Part shown: piece by piece, positions 58,231-64,000 of the stretch
How the letters are laid out: every line of letters begins with the position of its first letter
Numbering within the stretch: position 1 is the stretch's first letter
Assembly (NCBI GenBank): GCA_002343775.1
Contig: DDSH01000012.1
Location: 186,001 to 250,000, forward strand
Reading direction: 5' to 3'
Length of the DNA: 64,000 nucleotides
Source: Anaerolineales bacterium UBA2395
GTDB lineage: Bacteria > Chloroflexota > Anaerolineae > Anaerolineales > Villigracilaceae
Position numbers and translations under genes: made by a program
The notes under the pieces: generated by a model
What the model was told of the DNA's origin: nothing
Seen by the model: only the letters and a program-made list of their open reading frames with translations
Database searches by the model: none

Positions 58231-59355
58231 TCATTTTTCGAACACGAACTGACCATTTTTGTAGAACAACTCACCATCCACAAGGATTTCCGAGTCCGTG
58301 CGCATATCGCAGATCATATCCCAGTGAATGACACTCTTGTTCTTTGAGCCCGTCTCCGGGTAGCCATTGCCAAGCGCCATGTGGAACGAACCGCCGATCT
58401 TCTCATCGAATAAAATGTTCCCGGTAAACTTCTGGATGTCGAAGTTCGTGCCGATGGCGAATTCGCCCAAATAACGAGATCGTTCATCGCTATCGAGCGT
58501 TTTGAGCAGGAAATCCAGATTCTTACTGGCATTTGCCGTAGTGACGCGACCGTTCGAAAAGGTCAGTTCCGCGCCTTCCACGCTTGTCCCCTGATAATTG
58601 GCAGGATACGTGAACTTCACCCAGCCATTGACCGACTCCTCGACGGGACCAGTGTAAATTTCACCATCAGGCATGTTGTGCATACCATAGGAATTCATGA
58701 ACGTTCGTCCCTTGACCGACAGTGTCAGGTCTACATTCGGTCCGCGCAGAACGACCTGATTCTTGCCCTTCATGAAATCCACTGCTGCCTGCTGCTTTTC
58801 TTTCACCGCCAGCCAGAAAGCAATGGGATCCTCTTCGTTTGCATGAACTGCACCGAAGACGAAATCCTCATATTCCTTCAAGCTCATGCTGGCATCTTGC
58901 GCATATGCCTCAGTGGGGTAGAGGGTGGTACACCACTTGAATTCATCGGTCGCGCCGCGACGGAACTGGGCATCGGTGATCACACCCGTTGCCTTCGCGC
59001 GACGCGCGATCTTCGACGGGTCGATATTGCTCGTCCCTTTGGTATTCGTCGCAGAATGGATACGAACACGCCCCTCGAATTGTTCGTAGGCTAATTTATA
59101 AAAGGTCGGCACAAAGTCCAGTTGTGAATCGTTGGCGTAGGTCAGATACACCTCATCCTGGCTGAATGGCATCGTGCCGGGCAGTGCCATCATCAAATGC
59201 GGATGCCCACCCTTTTCCAGGATTTGAATATATAACTCTCGCAAAAGCGGTTCGGCGGCAGTCGTGCCTTCCAGCAGGATGCGGTCACCCGGCGCCAAGC
59301 GTACCGAATGGTCGACCAGGATCTTAGCATAATTTGAAACACGGATGTCAGCCAC
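58231..59355 (-). CDS. M29 family aminopeptidase
   Basis: Metal-dependent aminopeptidase of the thermophilic aminopeptidase T/AmpS family, 374 residues. Recognisable parts are NYAKILVDHSVRLAPGDRILLEG at the start, NMPDGEIYTGPVEESVNG (metal-binding Glu residues), LGEFAIGTNF and IGGSFHMALGNGYPETGSKNKSVIHWDMI. The GTG start at 59355 follows AGGAGAATGAA. A TATAAT box lies about 28 nt upstream. Likely cytosolic peptide turnover. Confidence 0.94.
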   Translation of the reverse strand: MADIRVSNYAKILVDHSVRLAPGDRILLEGTTAAEPLLRELYIQILEKGGHPHLMMALPGTMPFSQDEVYLTYANDSQLDFVPTFYKLAYEQFEGRVRIHSATNTKGTSNIDPSKIARRAKATGVITDAQFRRGATDEFKWCTTLYPTEAYAQDASMSLKEYEDFVFGAVHANEEDPIAFWLAVKEKQQAAVDFMKGKNQVVLRGPNVDLTLSVKGRTFMNSYGMHNMPDGEIYTGPVEESVNGWVKFTYPANYQGTSVEGAELTFSNGRVTTANASKNLDFLLKTLDSDERSRYLGEFAIGTNFDIQKFTGNILFDEKIGGSFHMALGNGYPETGSKNKSVIHWDMICDMRTDSEILVDGELFYKNGQFVFEK

Positions 59356-59382
59356 TTCATTCTCCTGTTTTGGAATGGAGAA

Positions 59383-59388
59383 ATTATA
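59383..59388 (-). promoter_or_regulatory. -10 box of the M29 gene
   Basis: TATAAT on the minus strand, 27 nt before the GTG start, giving a short leader that contains the ribosome binding site. No convincing -35. Confidence 0.5.
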
Positions 59389-59437
59389 ACATTTTCAGTT
59401 TGCAGTCGCCTTTCACTTCATTTGACCTTCTAAATTA

Positions 59438-59451
59438 GTAACTTTTGTCAC
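59438..59451. promoter_or_regulatory. CRP-type site upstream of the radical SAM gene
   Basis: GTAA-CTTTTG-TCAC, one mismatch from the GTGA-N6-TCAC core. A TATGAT -10 lies at 59474-59479, so the site is centred about 42 nt upstream of the expected start, a class II position, again with no -35 box. Confidence 0.45.
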
Positions 59452-59510
59452 ATGATTTTTCAACGAAAATGGATATGATTAGTGGTAATTGTTTGATGGA
59501 AGGAGCACGA

Positions 59511-60782
59511 ATGGTGACAGTTTCGACCAAATCGACTACAGCCTGGGCGGAGGTCGATGAACAGGGGCGCCTCATTCTTCCGCCGGAAGTTGCCCGCCAA
59601 TATGGGCTGAATCCTGGCTCGAAGGTTCGCCTTGATGAAGGGCAGAACTTTGTTCGCATGCACCGCCCAGTGACGCATCTCACAAAAGTTTACATCGAAC
59701 CCACCGTTGCCTGCAACCTCGACTGTATCACCTGTTTCCGCAACGCTTGGGATCAGCCCATCGGCAAAATGACCGAAGAGACGTTTGAAAGAATCCTAAG
59801 CGGTTTGAAGCAGTTAGACCCGATTCCCGATGTTTATTTTGGCGGTATTGGCGAACCGCTCTTTCATCCCAAAACCATCGAATGGATCCGCCGCATCAAG
59901 CAGGAACTGGGCGTCAAAGTGGAACTCATCACCAATGGCACGACGCTCACCGAACGAAAGTCCCGTGAGCTGATCGATGCCGGGTTGGACGTGCTTTGGG
60001 TTTCGCTCGACGGTGCCACCCCCGAAAGTTTTGCCGATGTGCGCATGGGCGCAGAACTGCCCAATATCATCGCCAATATGAAGCGGCTGATAAAAATGCG
60101 AGCGCCGGGTCACTACCCCAAACCGGAGATCGGTGTCGCCTTCGTTGCCATGAAGCGCAATATCAAAGACCTGCCTGAGGTCATCAAGATCGGCAAATCC
60201 ATTCGCGCCAAGTATTTTTCGGTCAGCAATCTTCAGCCGCCAACGGAGGAGATGCAGGATGACCGGCTTTATACCCAAGCCACCCGCAACATCGCCTACC
60301 TGAATGCGGCGCGCCTTCCGCGTATCAGCCTGCCAAAGATGGATTTTACCGAAGACACCCGCGACGCGCTGTTCGAAGTCTTCAACAGCGGACTAAATGT
60401 CAGTTATGCGGGTAACAATTGGGGCGGCGCGAACGATGTCTGTAATTTTGTGGAGAATGGCACCATGTCCATCGCATGGACCGGAGAGGTCAGCCCGTGC
60501 TGGCCCCTGATGCATACGCATATGAGCTACCTGCACGGAAAGCCTCGCCTCTCGAAAAAGCATATCATCGGGAATGTGCGCGAGAAAACGCTCGAACAGA
60601 TCTGGCTCGACCCGGAGTATCTTGCCTACCGTGAACGCCTGCACAACTTCATCTTTGCGCCATGCACTTTCTGCGGCGGCTGCGATCTCTCCGAGGCGAA
60701 TGAGGAAGATTGCCTGGGCAATGTGGTCTCCCCGGTTTGCGGGGGGTGTCTGTGGGCGCAGGGCATCATCCAGTGCCCGTAA
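59511..60782 (+). CDS. Radical SAM protein of the tungsten aldehyde oxidoreductase system
   Basis: A 423-residue radical SAM enzyme. Residues about 10-50 form an AbrB/SpoVT-like segment (WAEVDEQGRLILPPEVARQYGLNPGSKV). The radical SAM cluster is CNLDCITC at 68-75, followed by GGIGEPLFHP. A SPASM-like C-terminus carries many Cys, including CTFCGGCDL, EDCLG and CGGC. It lies beside a MoaD-like gene and an aldehyde:ferredoxin oxidoreductase gene, where such proteins are thought to help cofactor maturation. ATG 59511 follows GGAAGGAGCACGA. Confidence 0.88.
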   Translation: MVTVSTKSTTAWAEVDEQGRLILPPEVARQYGLNPGSKVRLDEGQNFVRMHRPVTHLTKVYIEPTVACNLDCITCFRNAWDQPIGKMTEETFERILSGLKQLDPIPDVYFGGIGEPLFHPKTIEWIRRIKQELGVKVELITNGTTLTERKSRELIDAGLDVLWVSLDGATPESFADVRMGAELPNIIANMKRLIKMRAPGHYPKPEIGVAFVAMKRNIKDLPEVIKIGKSIRAKYFSVSNLQPPTEEMQDDRLYTQATRNIAYLNAARLPRISLPKMDFTEDTRDALFEVFNSGLNVSYAGNNWGGANDVCNFVENGTMSIAWTGEVSPCWPLMHTHMSYLHGKPRLSKKHIIGNVREKTLEQIWLDPEYLAYRERLHNFIFAPCTFCGGCDLSEANEEDCLGNVVSPVCGGCLWAQGIIQCP

Positions 60783-60798
60783 AATGAATTGGGATTTA

Positions 60799-60835
60799 AA
60801 GACCCGGGCTTTTCGGTCCGGGTCTTTTTGTTTTA
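60799..60835 (+). terminator. Intrinsic terminator after the radical SAM gene
   Basis: AAAGACCCGG and CCGGGTCTTTTT form a stem around GCTTTTCGGT. It makes the moaD-like gene either dependent on readthrough or on its own promoter. Confidence 0.9.
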
Positions 60836-60889
60836 TGGCGGTAAAATAGGAATGCCAAAGGTTGTCAAAGCACAATAGAGGTGTCGTTC

Positions 60890-61183
60890 ATGGAAGAGAT
60901 GATCATGAAGGTGAATTTTTACGCCACACTCCGCCCGATCGTCGGGCAAAAAACGGTGGAACTGACTCTGCCGCATGGTACAACCGCCATTCAATTGGTA
61001 CACATGTTCGTGGAGGACTACCCCGCCATGCGCAAGGAACTGCTCGATGAGCAGGGAAGATTCCTGCCGCACATGAAGTTTTTCATCAATGGGCGTGAAG
61101 CCGTGTACCTGCCGGATAAGTTCGATACGGTCATTCAACAAGCCGATAAGATCGATATCTTCCCGCCAGTGGGTGGCGGCTGA
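60890..61183 (+). CDS. MoaD-like sulfur carrier protein
   Basis: A ubiquitin-fold protein of about 97 residues (92 if started at 60905, MKVNFYATLR). It ends in PPVGGG, the C-terminal Gly-Gly that is adenylated and thiocarboxylated for dithiolene sulfur transfer in molybdopterin/tungstopterin synthesis. ATG 60890 has AGAGGTG upstream; 60899 and 60905 are alternatives. Its place beside the aldehyde oxidoreductase suggests a dedicated MoaD for the tungsten cofactor. It overlaps the next gene by one base. Confidence 0.85.
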   Translation: MEEMIMKVNFYATLRPIVGQKTVELTLPHGTTAIQLVHMFVEDYPAMRKELLDEQGRFLPHMKFFINGREAVYLPDKFDTVIQQADKIDIFPPVGGG

Positions 61184-61440
61184 TGCAAACCATCGTCCAC
61201 GAGATGCGGGGGATTCCGTTCTTTTTGCTTAAGGAATACCTTGAGGAGATGGGCGGCAGAGAAGTGGAAGAGGATGTCATTCAGGGTGAAGGCTGGACGG
61301 TACGCCTCGAAAAAATGGAGCCGTTCCGCTTGTTTTCGCTTTCGGTCGGGCAGACGCGGCTGACGGTGGAAATGGAAGACCATGTGGTGGAGGATTTCAC
61401 CGAGCGGTTTCGCAAGAAGACGTTGAGGGCGGGGGGGTAG
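61183..61440 (+). CDS. Small protein of the aldehyde oxidoreductase cluster
   Basis: An 85-residue protein, mixed charge, no signal or membrane segment, no Cys. It contains GWTVRLEKMEPFRLFSLSVGQTRLTVEMED, which suggests a small beta-sheet fold. I do not recognise the family with confidence. It is translationally coupled to the moaD-like gene (TGATG), which points to a role with it, possibly in cofactor sulfuration or delivery. Confidence 0.7.
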   Translation: MQTIVHEMRGIPFFLLKEYLEEMGGREVEEDVIQGEGWTVRLEKMEPFRLFSLSVGQTRLTVEMEDHVVEDFTERFRKKTLRAGG

Positions 61441-61519
61441 GTCAGTCGTTCAGTGATCGGCGGGGGAGAAGGTTTGAAGCGCTGATGCGGGTTTGAGTTA
61501 AGAGAGAAGCGATTAAATC

Positions 61520-61557
61520 AAAAAGCGACGCGTCCTTGAGGGCACGTCGCTTTTTTG
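61520..61557. terminator. Bidirectional intrinsic terminator
   Basis: AAAAAGCGACG and CGTCGCTTTTTT form a stem between the convergent small-protein and aldehyde oxidoreductase genes. Confidence 0.9.
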
Positions 61558-61573
61558 TTATCCGATCAGAGAA

Positions 61574-63400
61574 CTAGATGATTTCCAGTTCTTTGAGTTT
61601 TGCTTCGGGCACAACGCCGTTGACCCATCCGCGCTTTTCGTAGTACTCGGCGAGCATCTTGTCGAGTTCGCAGACGTGACCGAGTGAGCCGGGTTGCGTG
61701 GAGGCTTCTTCGGTGAAGCGTTTGGGCAGGGTGTCGGAGCCTTCGCCGAAGCCGGCAAGGTTGTTGTAGTGGCGCTCGAGGTTGTAGATGCGCTGACCGG
61801 TCTTCAGCACGTCATCGGTGGTGAAGGGGACGCCAACCATGGCGGAGTATTGCATGGCGTATTCTTCGGCGCCCATGGCGAAGGCGGAGAATTTGCACAG
61901 GTCCATGCTGTCGGAGAAGGCGTGGATGTCCTGGAAGATCATGACCAGTTCGCCCTTGCCCTTCCATTCGAGCGGGTCGACCTTGAGCGAGCCGAAGGGC
62001 ATAACGCCGAGTTCGGCGGCGGGGGTGTAGGCGCGCAGGTGGCAGGCGCCGCGGTTGGAGGTGGCGTAGCCGATGCCCATGCCTTTGAGACCACGCGGGT
62101 CGTAGGCGGGGATGCCCTGTCCGCGGACGGTCATGGCGAGTTCGGGGTGACCGAAGTGGGCGGCGGTGGCGTTGGCGCCATCTGCCATGATGTTGCCGAA
62201 GCCTTCGCGCTTGGCGATCATTTCGGCGGCTTTGGTCATGCCGTCGCCATCGCCCCAGCCGAGTTTGCCGGTGCCGTTGGTGTAGCCCTTTTCGGAGGCT
62301 TCCATCCACACGGAGAGGGGATGACCGATTTCAATGGCGTCGAAGCCGAAGTCGTTGGCGAGGTCGATCATCTTGGCAACGAGGCGGGCGTCGGGGTTGC
62401 CGCAGTTCGCGCCAACCGACCAGGCGGGTTCATATTCCACCGATTCCATGCGCAGACCGGCATACGGTCCGTCTTTGACTTCCACTTCCTTTTTGCAGGC
62501 GACGGGGCAGGCGTGGCAGGTGGGGTTGTCGACGAGGATGTTGGCGTTGACCCATTCACCGGCGATGGTTTCGGCGTGTTCACCGAACGAGGTGACAGAA
62601 CTGTTCTTGGCGGGCAATGCGCCGATGCTGTTGGTGATGTTCATCAGTACGTTGGTGCCGTAGACGGAGAGACCACCCTTGCGCGGGCTGGTGATGTTCT
62701 CTTCTGCCATGATGTTCTTGAGAGCGCGGTCGTGGGCGGGTTTCCAGCCGTCGCGGTCGGCGGCTTTGACGATCTTCTTCTCGGCTTTGATGACGATGGC
62801 TTTGAGCATCTTGCTGCCGCCGACACAGCCGGTGCCGCCGCGTCCGGAGGCGCGGTCGTTTTCGTTGACCCAGCACGCGAACTTGACCTGGTTTTCACCC
62901 GCCGGTCCGATGGCGATGACGGTGAGGTCTTTTTCGCCGTATTTTTCTTTGAAGTGCTTGACGGTATCATGCACACCCTTGCCCCACACGTCGGAGGCGT
63001 CGAGCAGTTCGAGTTGACCGTCGTGGATGTAGGCGTAGGTGGGTTTGGCGGCTTTGCCCTTGAAGACCAAGCCGTCGAAGCCAGCCCAGCGCAAACGGGC
63101 GGCAGACCAGCCCCCATGGTGAGAATCAGTTACCGTTCCAGTGAGAGGCGATTTGGTCACAACCGCCATGCGTCCGCTCATGTTGGCTTCCGAGCCGGTC
63201 AGCGGACCGTTCATGAAACAAAGAATGTTATCGGGGGAGAGCGGGTCCACTTGGGGTCCATTATCAAACACGAACTTCACACCCAAACCGCGTCCACCGA
63301 TATATTTTCGGGCATCATCCTCGGGCACAGGTTTGTAATCCACTTTGCCTGCGCTGAGGTCCACCCATGCGATCCGATCTGCATAACCACCAAGTGCCAT
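61574..63400 (-). CDS. aor: Tungsten-type aldehyde:ferredoxin oxidoreductase
   Basis: Oxidises aldehydes to carboxylic acids with ferredoxin as acceptor, using a tungsto-bispterin and one [4Fe-4S] cluster. The 608-residue product starts with GGYADRIAWVDLSAGKVDYKPV and has KYIGGRGLGVKF, cluster Cys in CHACPVAC (about residue 297), YEPAWSVGANCG, MGIGYATSNRGACHLRAY and the fourth cluster Cys in DLCKF near 510. AAGGAGAAATATC precedes the ATG. It is convergent with its probable maturation genes and carries its own promoter and CRP-type site. Confidence 0.95.
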   Translation of the reverse strand: MALGGYADRIAWVDLSAGKVDYKPVPEDDARKYIGGRGLGVKFVFDNGPQVDPLSPDNILCFMNGPLTGSEANMSGRMAVVTKSPLTGTVTDSHHGGWSAARLRWAGFDGLVFKGKAAKPTYAYIHDGQLELLDASDVWGKGVHDTVKHFKEKYGEKDLTVIAIGPAGENQVKFACWVNENDRASGRGGTGCVGGSKMLKAIVIKAEKKIVKAADRDGWKPAHDRALKNIMAEENITSPRKGGLSVYGTNVLMNITNSIGALPAKNSSVTSFGEHAETIAGEWVNANILVDNPTCHACPVACKKEVEVKDGPYAGLRMESVEYEPAWSVGANCGNPDARLVAKMIDLANDFGFDAIEIGHPLSVWMEASEKGYTNGTGKLGWGDGDGMTKAAEMIAKREGFGNIMADGANATAAHFGHPELAMTVRGQGIPAYDPRGLKGMGIGYATSNRGACHLRAYTPAAELGVMPFGSLKVDPLEWKGKGELVMIFQDIHAFSDSMDLCKFSAFAMGAEEYAMQYSAMVGVPFTTDDVLKTGQRIYNLERHYNNLAGFGEGSDTLPKRFTEEASTQPGSLGHVCELDKMLAEYYEKRGWVNGVVPEAKLKELEII

Positions 63401-63456
63401 GATATTTCTCCTTTTTGCAAACGAAAATAAACAGCCCGATGCTGTCTTGATAATTC

Positions 63457-63485
63457 AGAATAGCATTGGCAAATTTTTGAGTCAA
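63457..63485 (-). promoter_or_regulatory. Promoter of the aldehyde oxidoreductase gene
   Basis: On the minus strand TTGACT (complement of 63480-63485) and TATTCT (complement of 63457-63462) are separated by 17 nt. The expected start is near 63450, leaving a 50-nt leader with a good ribosome binding site. Confidence 0.75.
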
Positions 63486-63512
63486 TAATTAAGTTTTTCC
63501 TTAATCGAAAAG

Positions 63513-63526
63513 GTGACATCTGTCAT
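63513..63526. promoter_or_regulatory. CRP-type site upstream of the aldehyde oxidoreductase gene
   Basis: GTGA-CATCTG-TCAT, one mismatch from GTGA-N6-TCAC. Its centre is about 70 nt upstream of the predicted start, the class I activator distance. Confidence 0.45.
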
Positions 63527-63629
63527 GTTGCGAATCTTTTCCCACGACATTTTTTCATTTTGAAACGACTGTGTTTTGAAATTTTGTACAACCTGCGCAA
63601 AAGAGAACGCAATTTCCGGTCGTAACGGG

Positions 63630-63635
63630 TATACT
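63630..63635 (+). promoter_or_regulatory. -10 box for leaderless dehydrogenase transcript
   Basis: TATACT is followed by 7 nt and ATG at 63643. No Shine-Dalgarno or good -35 is seen. The rest of 63401-63642 holds only the divergent promoter and operator described separately. Confidence 0.6.
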
Positions 63636-63642
63636 TTTGTCC

Positions 63643-64000
63643 ATGAAACAACTTTTGCAAAACATAAAAACCGGACAAACCATCGTCGAAGACGTTCCCA
63701 TTCCGACCCCGCGTGAAGGGCAGGCTCTGGTTAAGGTTGTTGCCAGCCTCGTTTCGGCGGGCACCGAACGCATGGTGGTGGAATTCGCTGAAAAAAGTTA
63801 TCTCGGCAAGGCGCGCTCCCGCCCCGATCTCGTCAAGCAAACGCTCGACAAAGCCAAACGCGAGGGCATCCTGCCAACTGTGCAAGCAGTATTCAACCGC
63901 CTCGACCAACCGATGGGCTTGGGCTATTCCACCGCCGGAACCATTGTGGCGCTTGGAAAAAATATGCAGGGTTTCAGGGTCGGTCAACGTGTGGCATGCG
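63643..64000 (+). CDS. Zinc-type alcohol dehydrogenase-like protein (3' partial)
   Basis: The first 119 codons of an oxidoreductase cut by the window end. It reads MKQLLQNIKTGQTIVEDVPI and has VSAGTERMVVEFA, then GYSTAGTIVALGKNMQGFRVGQRVAC, the N-terminal GroES-like domain of medium-chain dehydrogenases. The S-A-G-T-E-R wording and the insert after it match the bi-domain (dehydrogenase plus Gfo/Idh) oxidoreductases seen in polysaccharide clusters, but the C-terminal half is not visible. Confidence 0.8.
   Translation, partial: MKQLLQNIKTGQTIVEDVPIPTPREGQALVKVVASLVSAGTERMVVEFAEKSYLGKARSRPDLVKQTLDKAKREGILPTVQAVFNRLDQPMGLGYSTAGTIVALGKNMQGFRVGQRVAC

Noticed and set aside
61694..63430. 578-codon plus-strand open frame antisense to the aldehyde oxidoreductase gene
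   Set aside because: It is a mirror of a well-matched 608-residue enzyme in GC-rich coding DNA; the product is Gly/Val/Ala/His low-complexity with no family features and no ribosome binding site.

Overview
The window looks like a chromosomal segment of an Anaerolineae-type member of the Chloroflexota. This is inferred from gene content and style: the nuoG-N order, a giant multi-GAF histidine kinase, DUF4388/GTPase signalling genes, M29 aminopeptidase and many Chloroflexi-like lipoproteins and spacer repeats. No rRNA is present to prove it. Codon use and GC look even throughout. I see no phage, transposase, CRISPR or plasmid genes; the mobile-looking material is short dispersed repeats.

Layout. 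1-9829: the distal part of a complex I operon (nuoG partial, H, I, J, K, L, M, N), with four spacers filled by short inverted repeats. 9836-10001: a tRNA-Lys(CTT) unit with its own promoter and terminator. 10015-16382: DUF554 protein, PduO-type cobalamin adenosyltransferase, a HET-C-like hydrolase, YqeY, and a housekeeping run (PgpH-like HD phosphohydrolase, YbeY, diacylglycerol kinase, endonuclease IV). 16451-22793, mostly minus strand: secreted S1C protease, PrsW-like protease, GNAT, a NarL-type regulator, DinB, SDR and M23 proteins. 22835-24636: a c-di-GMP-I riboswitch and intrinsic terminator in front of a secreted subtilisin. 24744-26708: Hsp20, a BMP-like lipoprotein and a pseudo-receiver. 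26806-31980: a cluster of GNAT acetyltransferases behind a 27-codon upstream ORF and two tandem terminators.

32060-46960 is the most distinctive region. Ten co-directional genes start at a good promoter: a DUF4388 protein, a small Ras/MglA-like GTPase, a Ser-type alpha/beta hydrolase, a V4R protein, a beta-helix protein, an acyl-ACP-reductase-like enzyme with its likely catalytic Cys, a REC plus degenerate GGDEF protein, a 2472-residue histidine kinase with about eleven GAF domains, a CheY-like regulator, and an Asp-type paralogue of the first hydrolase. I read it as a sensory module tied to lipid or aldehyde metabolism; the function is inference.

46964-52129: a TPP riboswitch with a readable terminator/antiterminator switch controls thiN and a thiamine-type ABC transporter (thiB, thiP, thiQ); repeat sequence lies in these coding regions as well as between them. 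52141-55018: small membrane proteins and phosphofructokinase. 55041-58073: a polar amino acid ABC transporter. 58231-63400: M29 aminopeptidase, then a tungsten-type aldehyde:ferredoxin oxidoreductase with its radical SAM partner and MoaD-like protein. The window ends inside a zinc-type dehydrogenase.

Two regulatory themes recur. At least eight genes have a -10 box only 6-7 nt before the start codon, which predicts leaderless mRNAs. Three CRP-type inverted repeats (GTGA-N6-TCAC-like) lie at class I or II distances from likely promoters of the amino acid transporter, the radical SAM gene and the aldehyde oxidoreductase.
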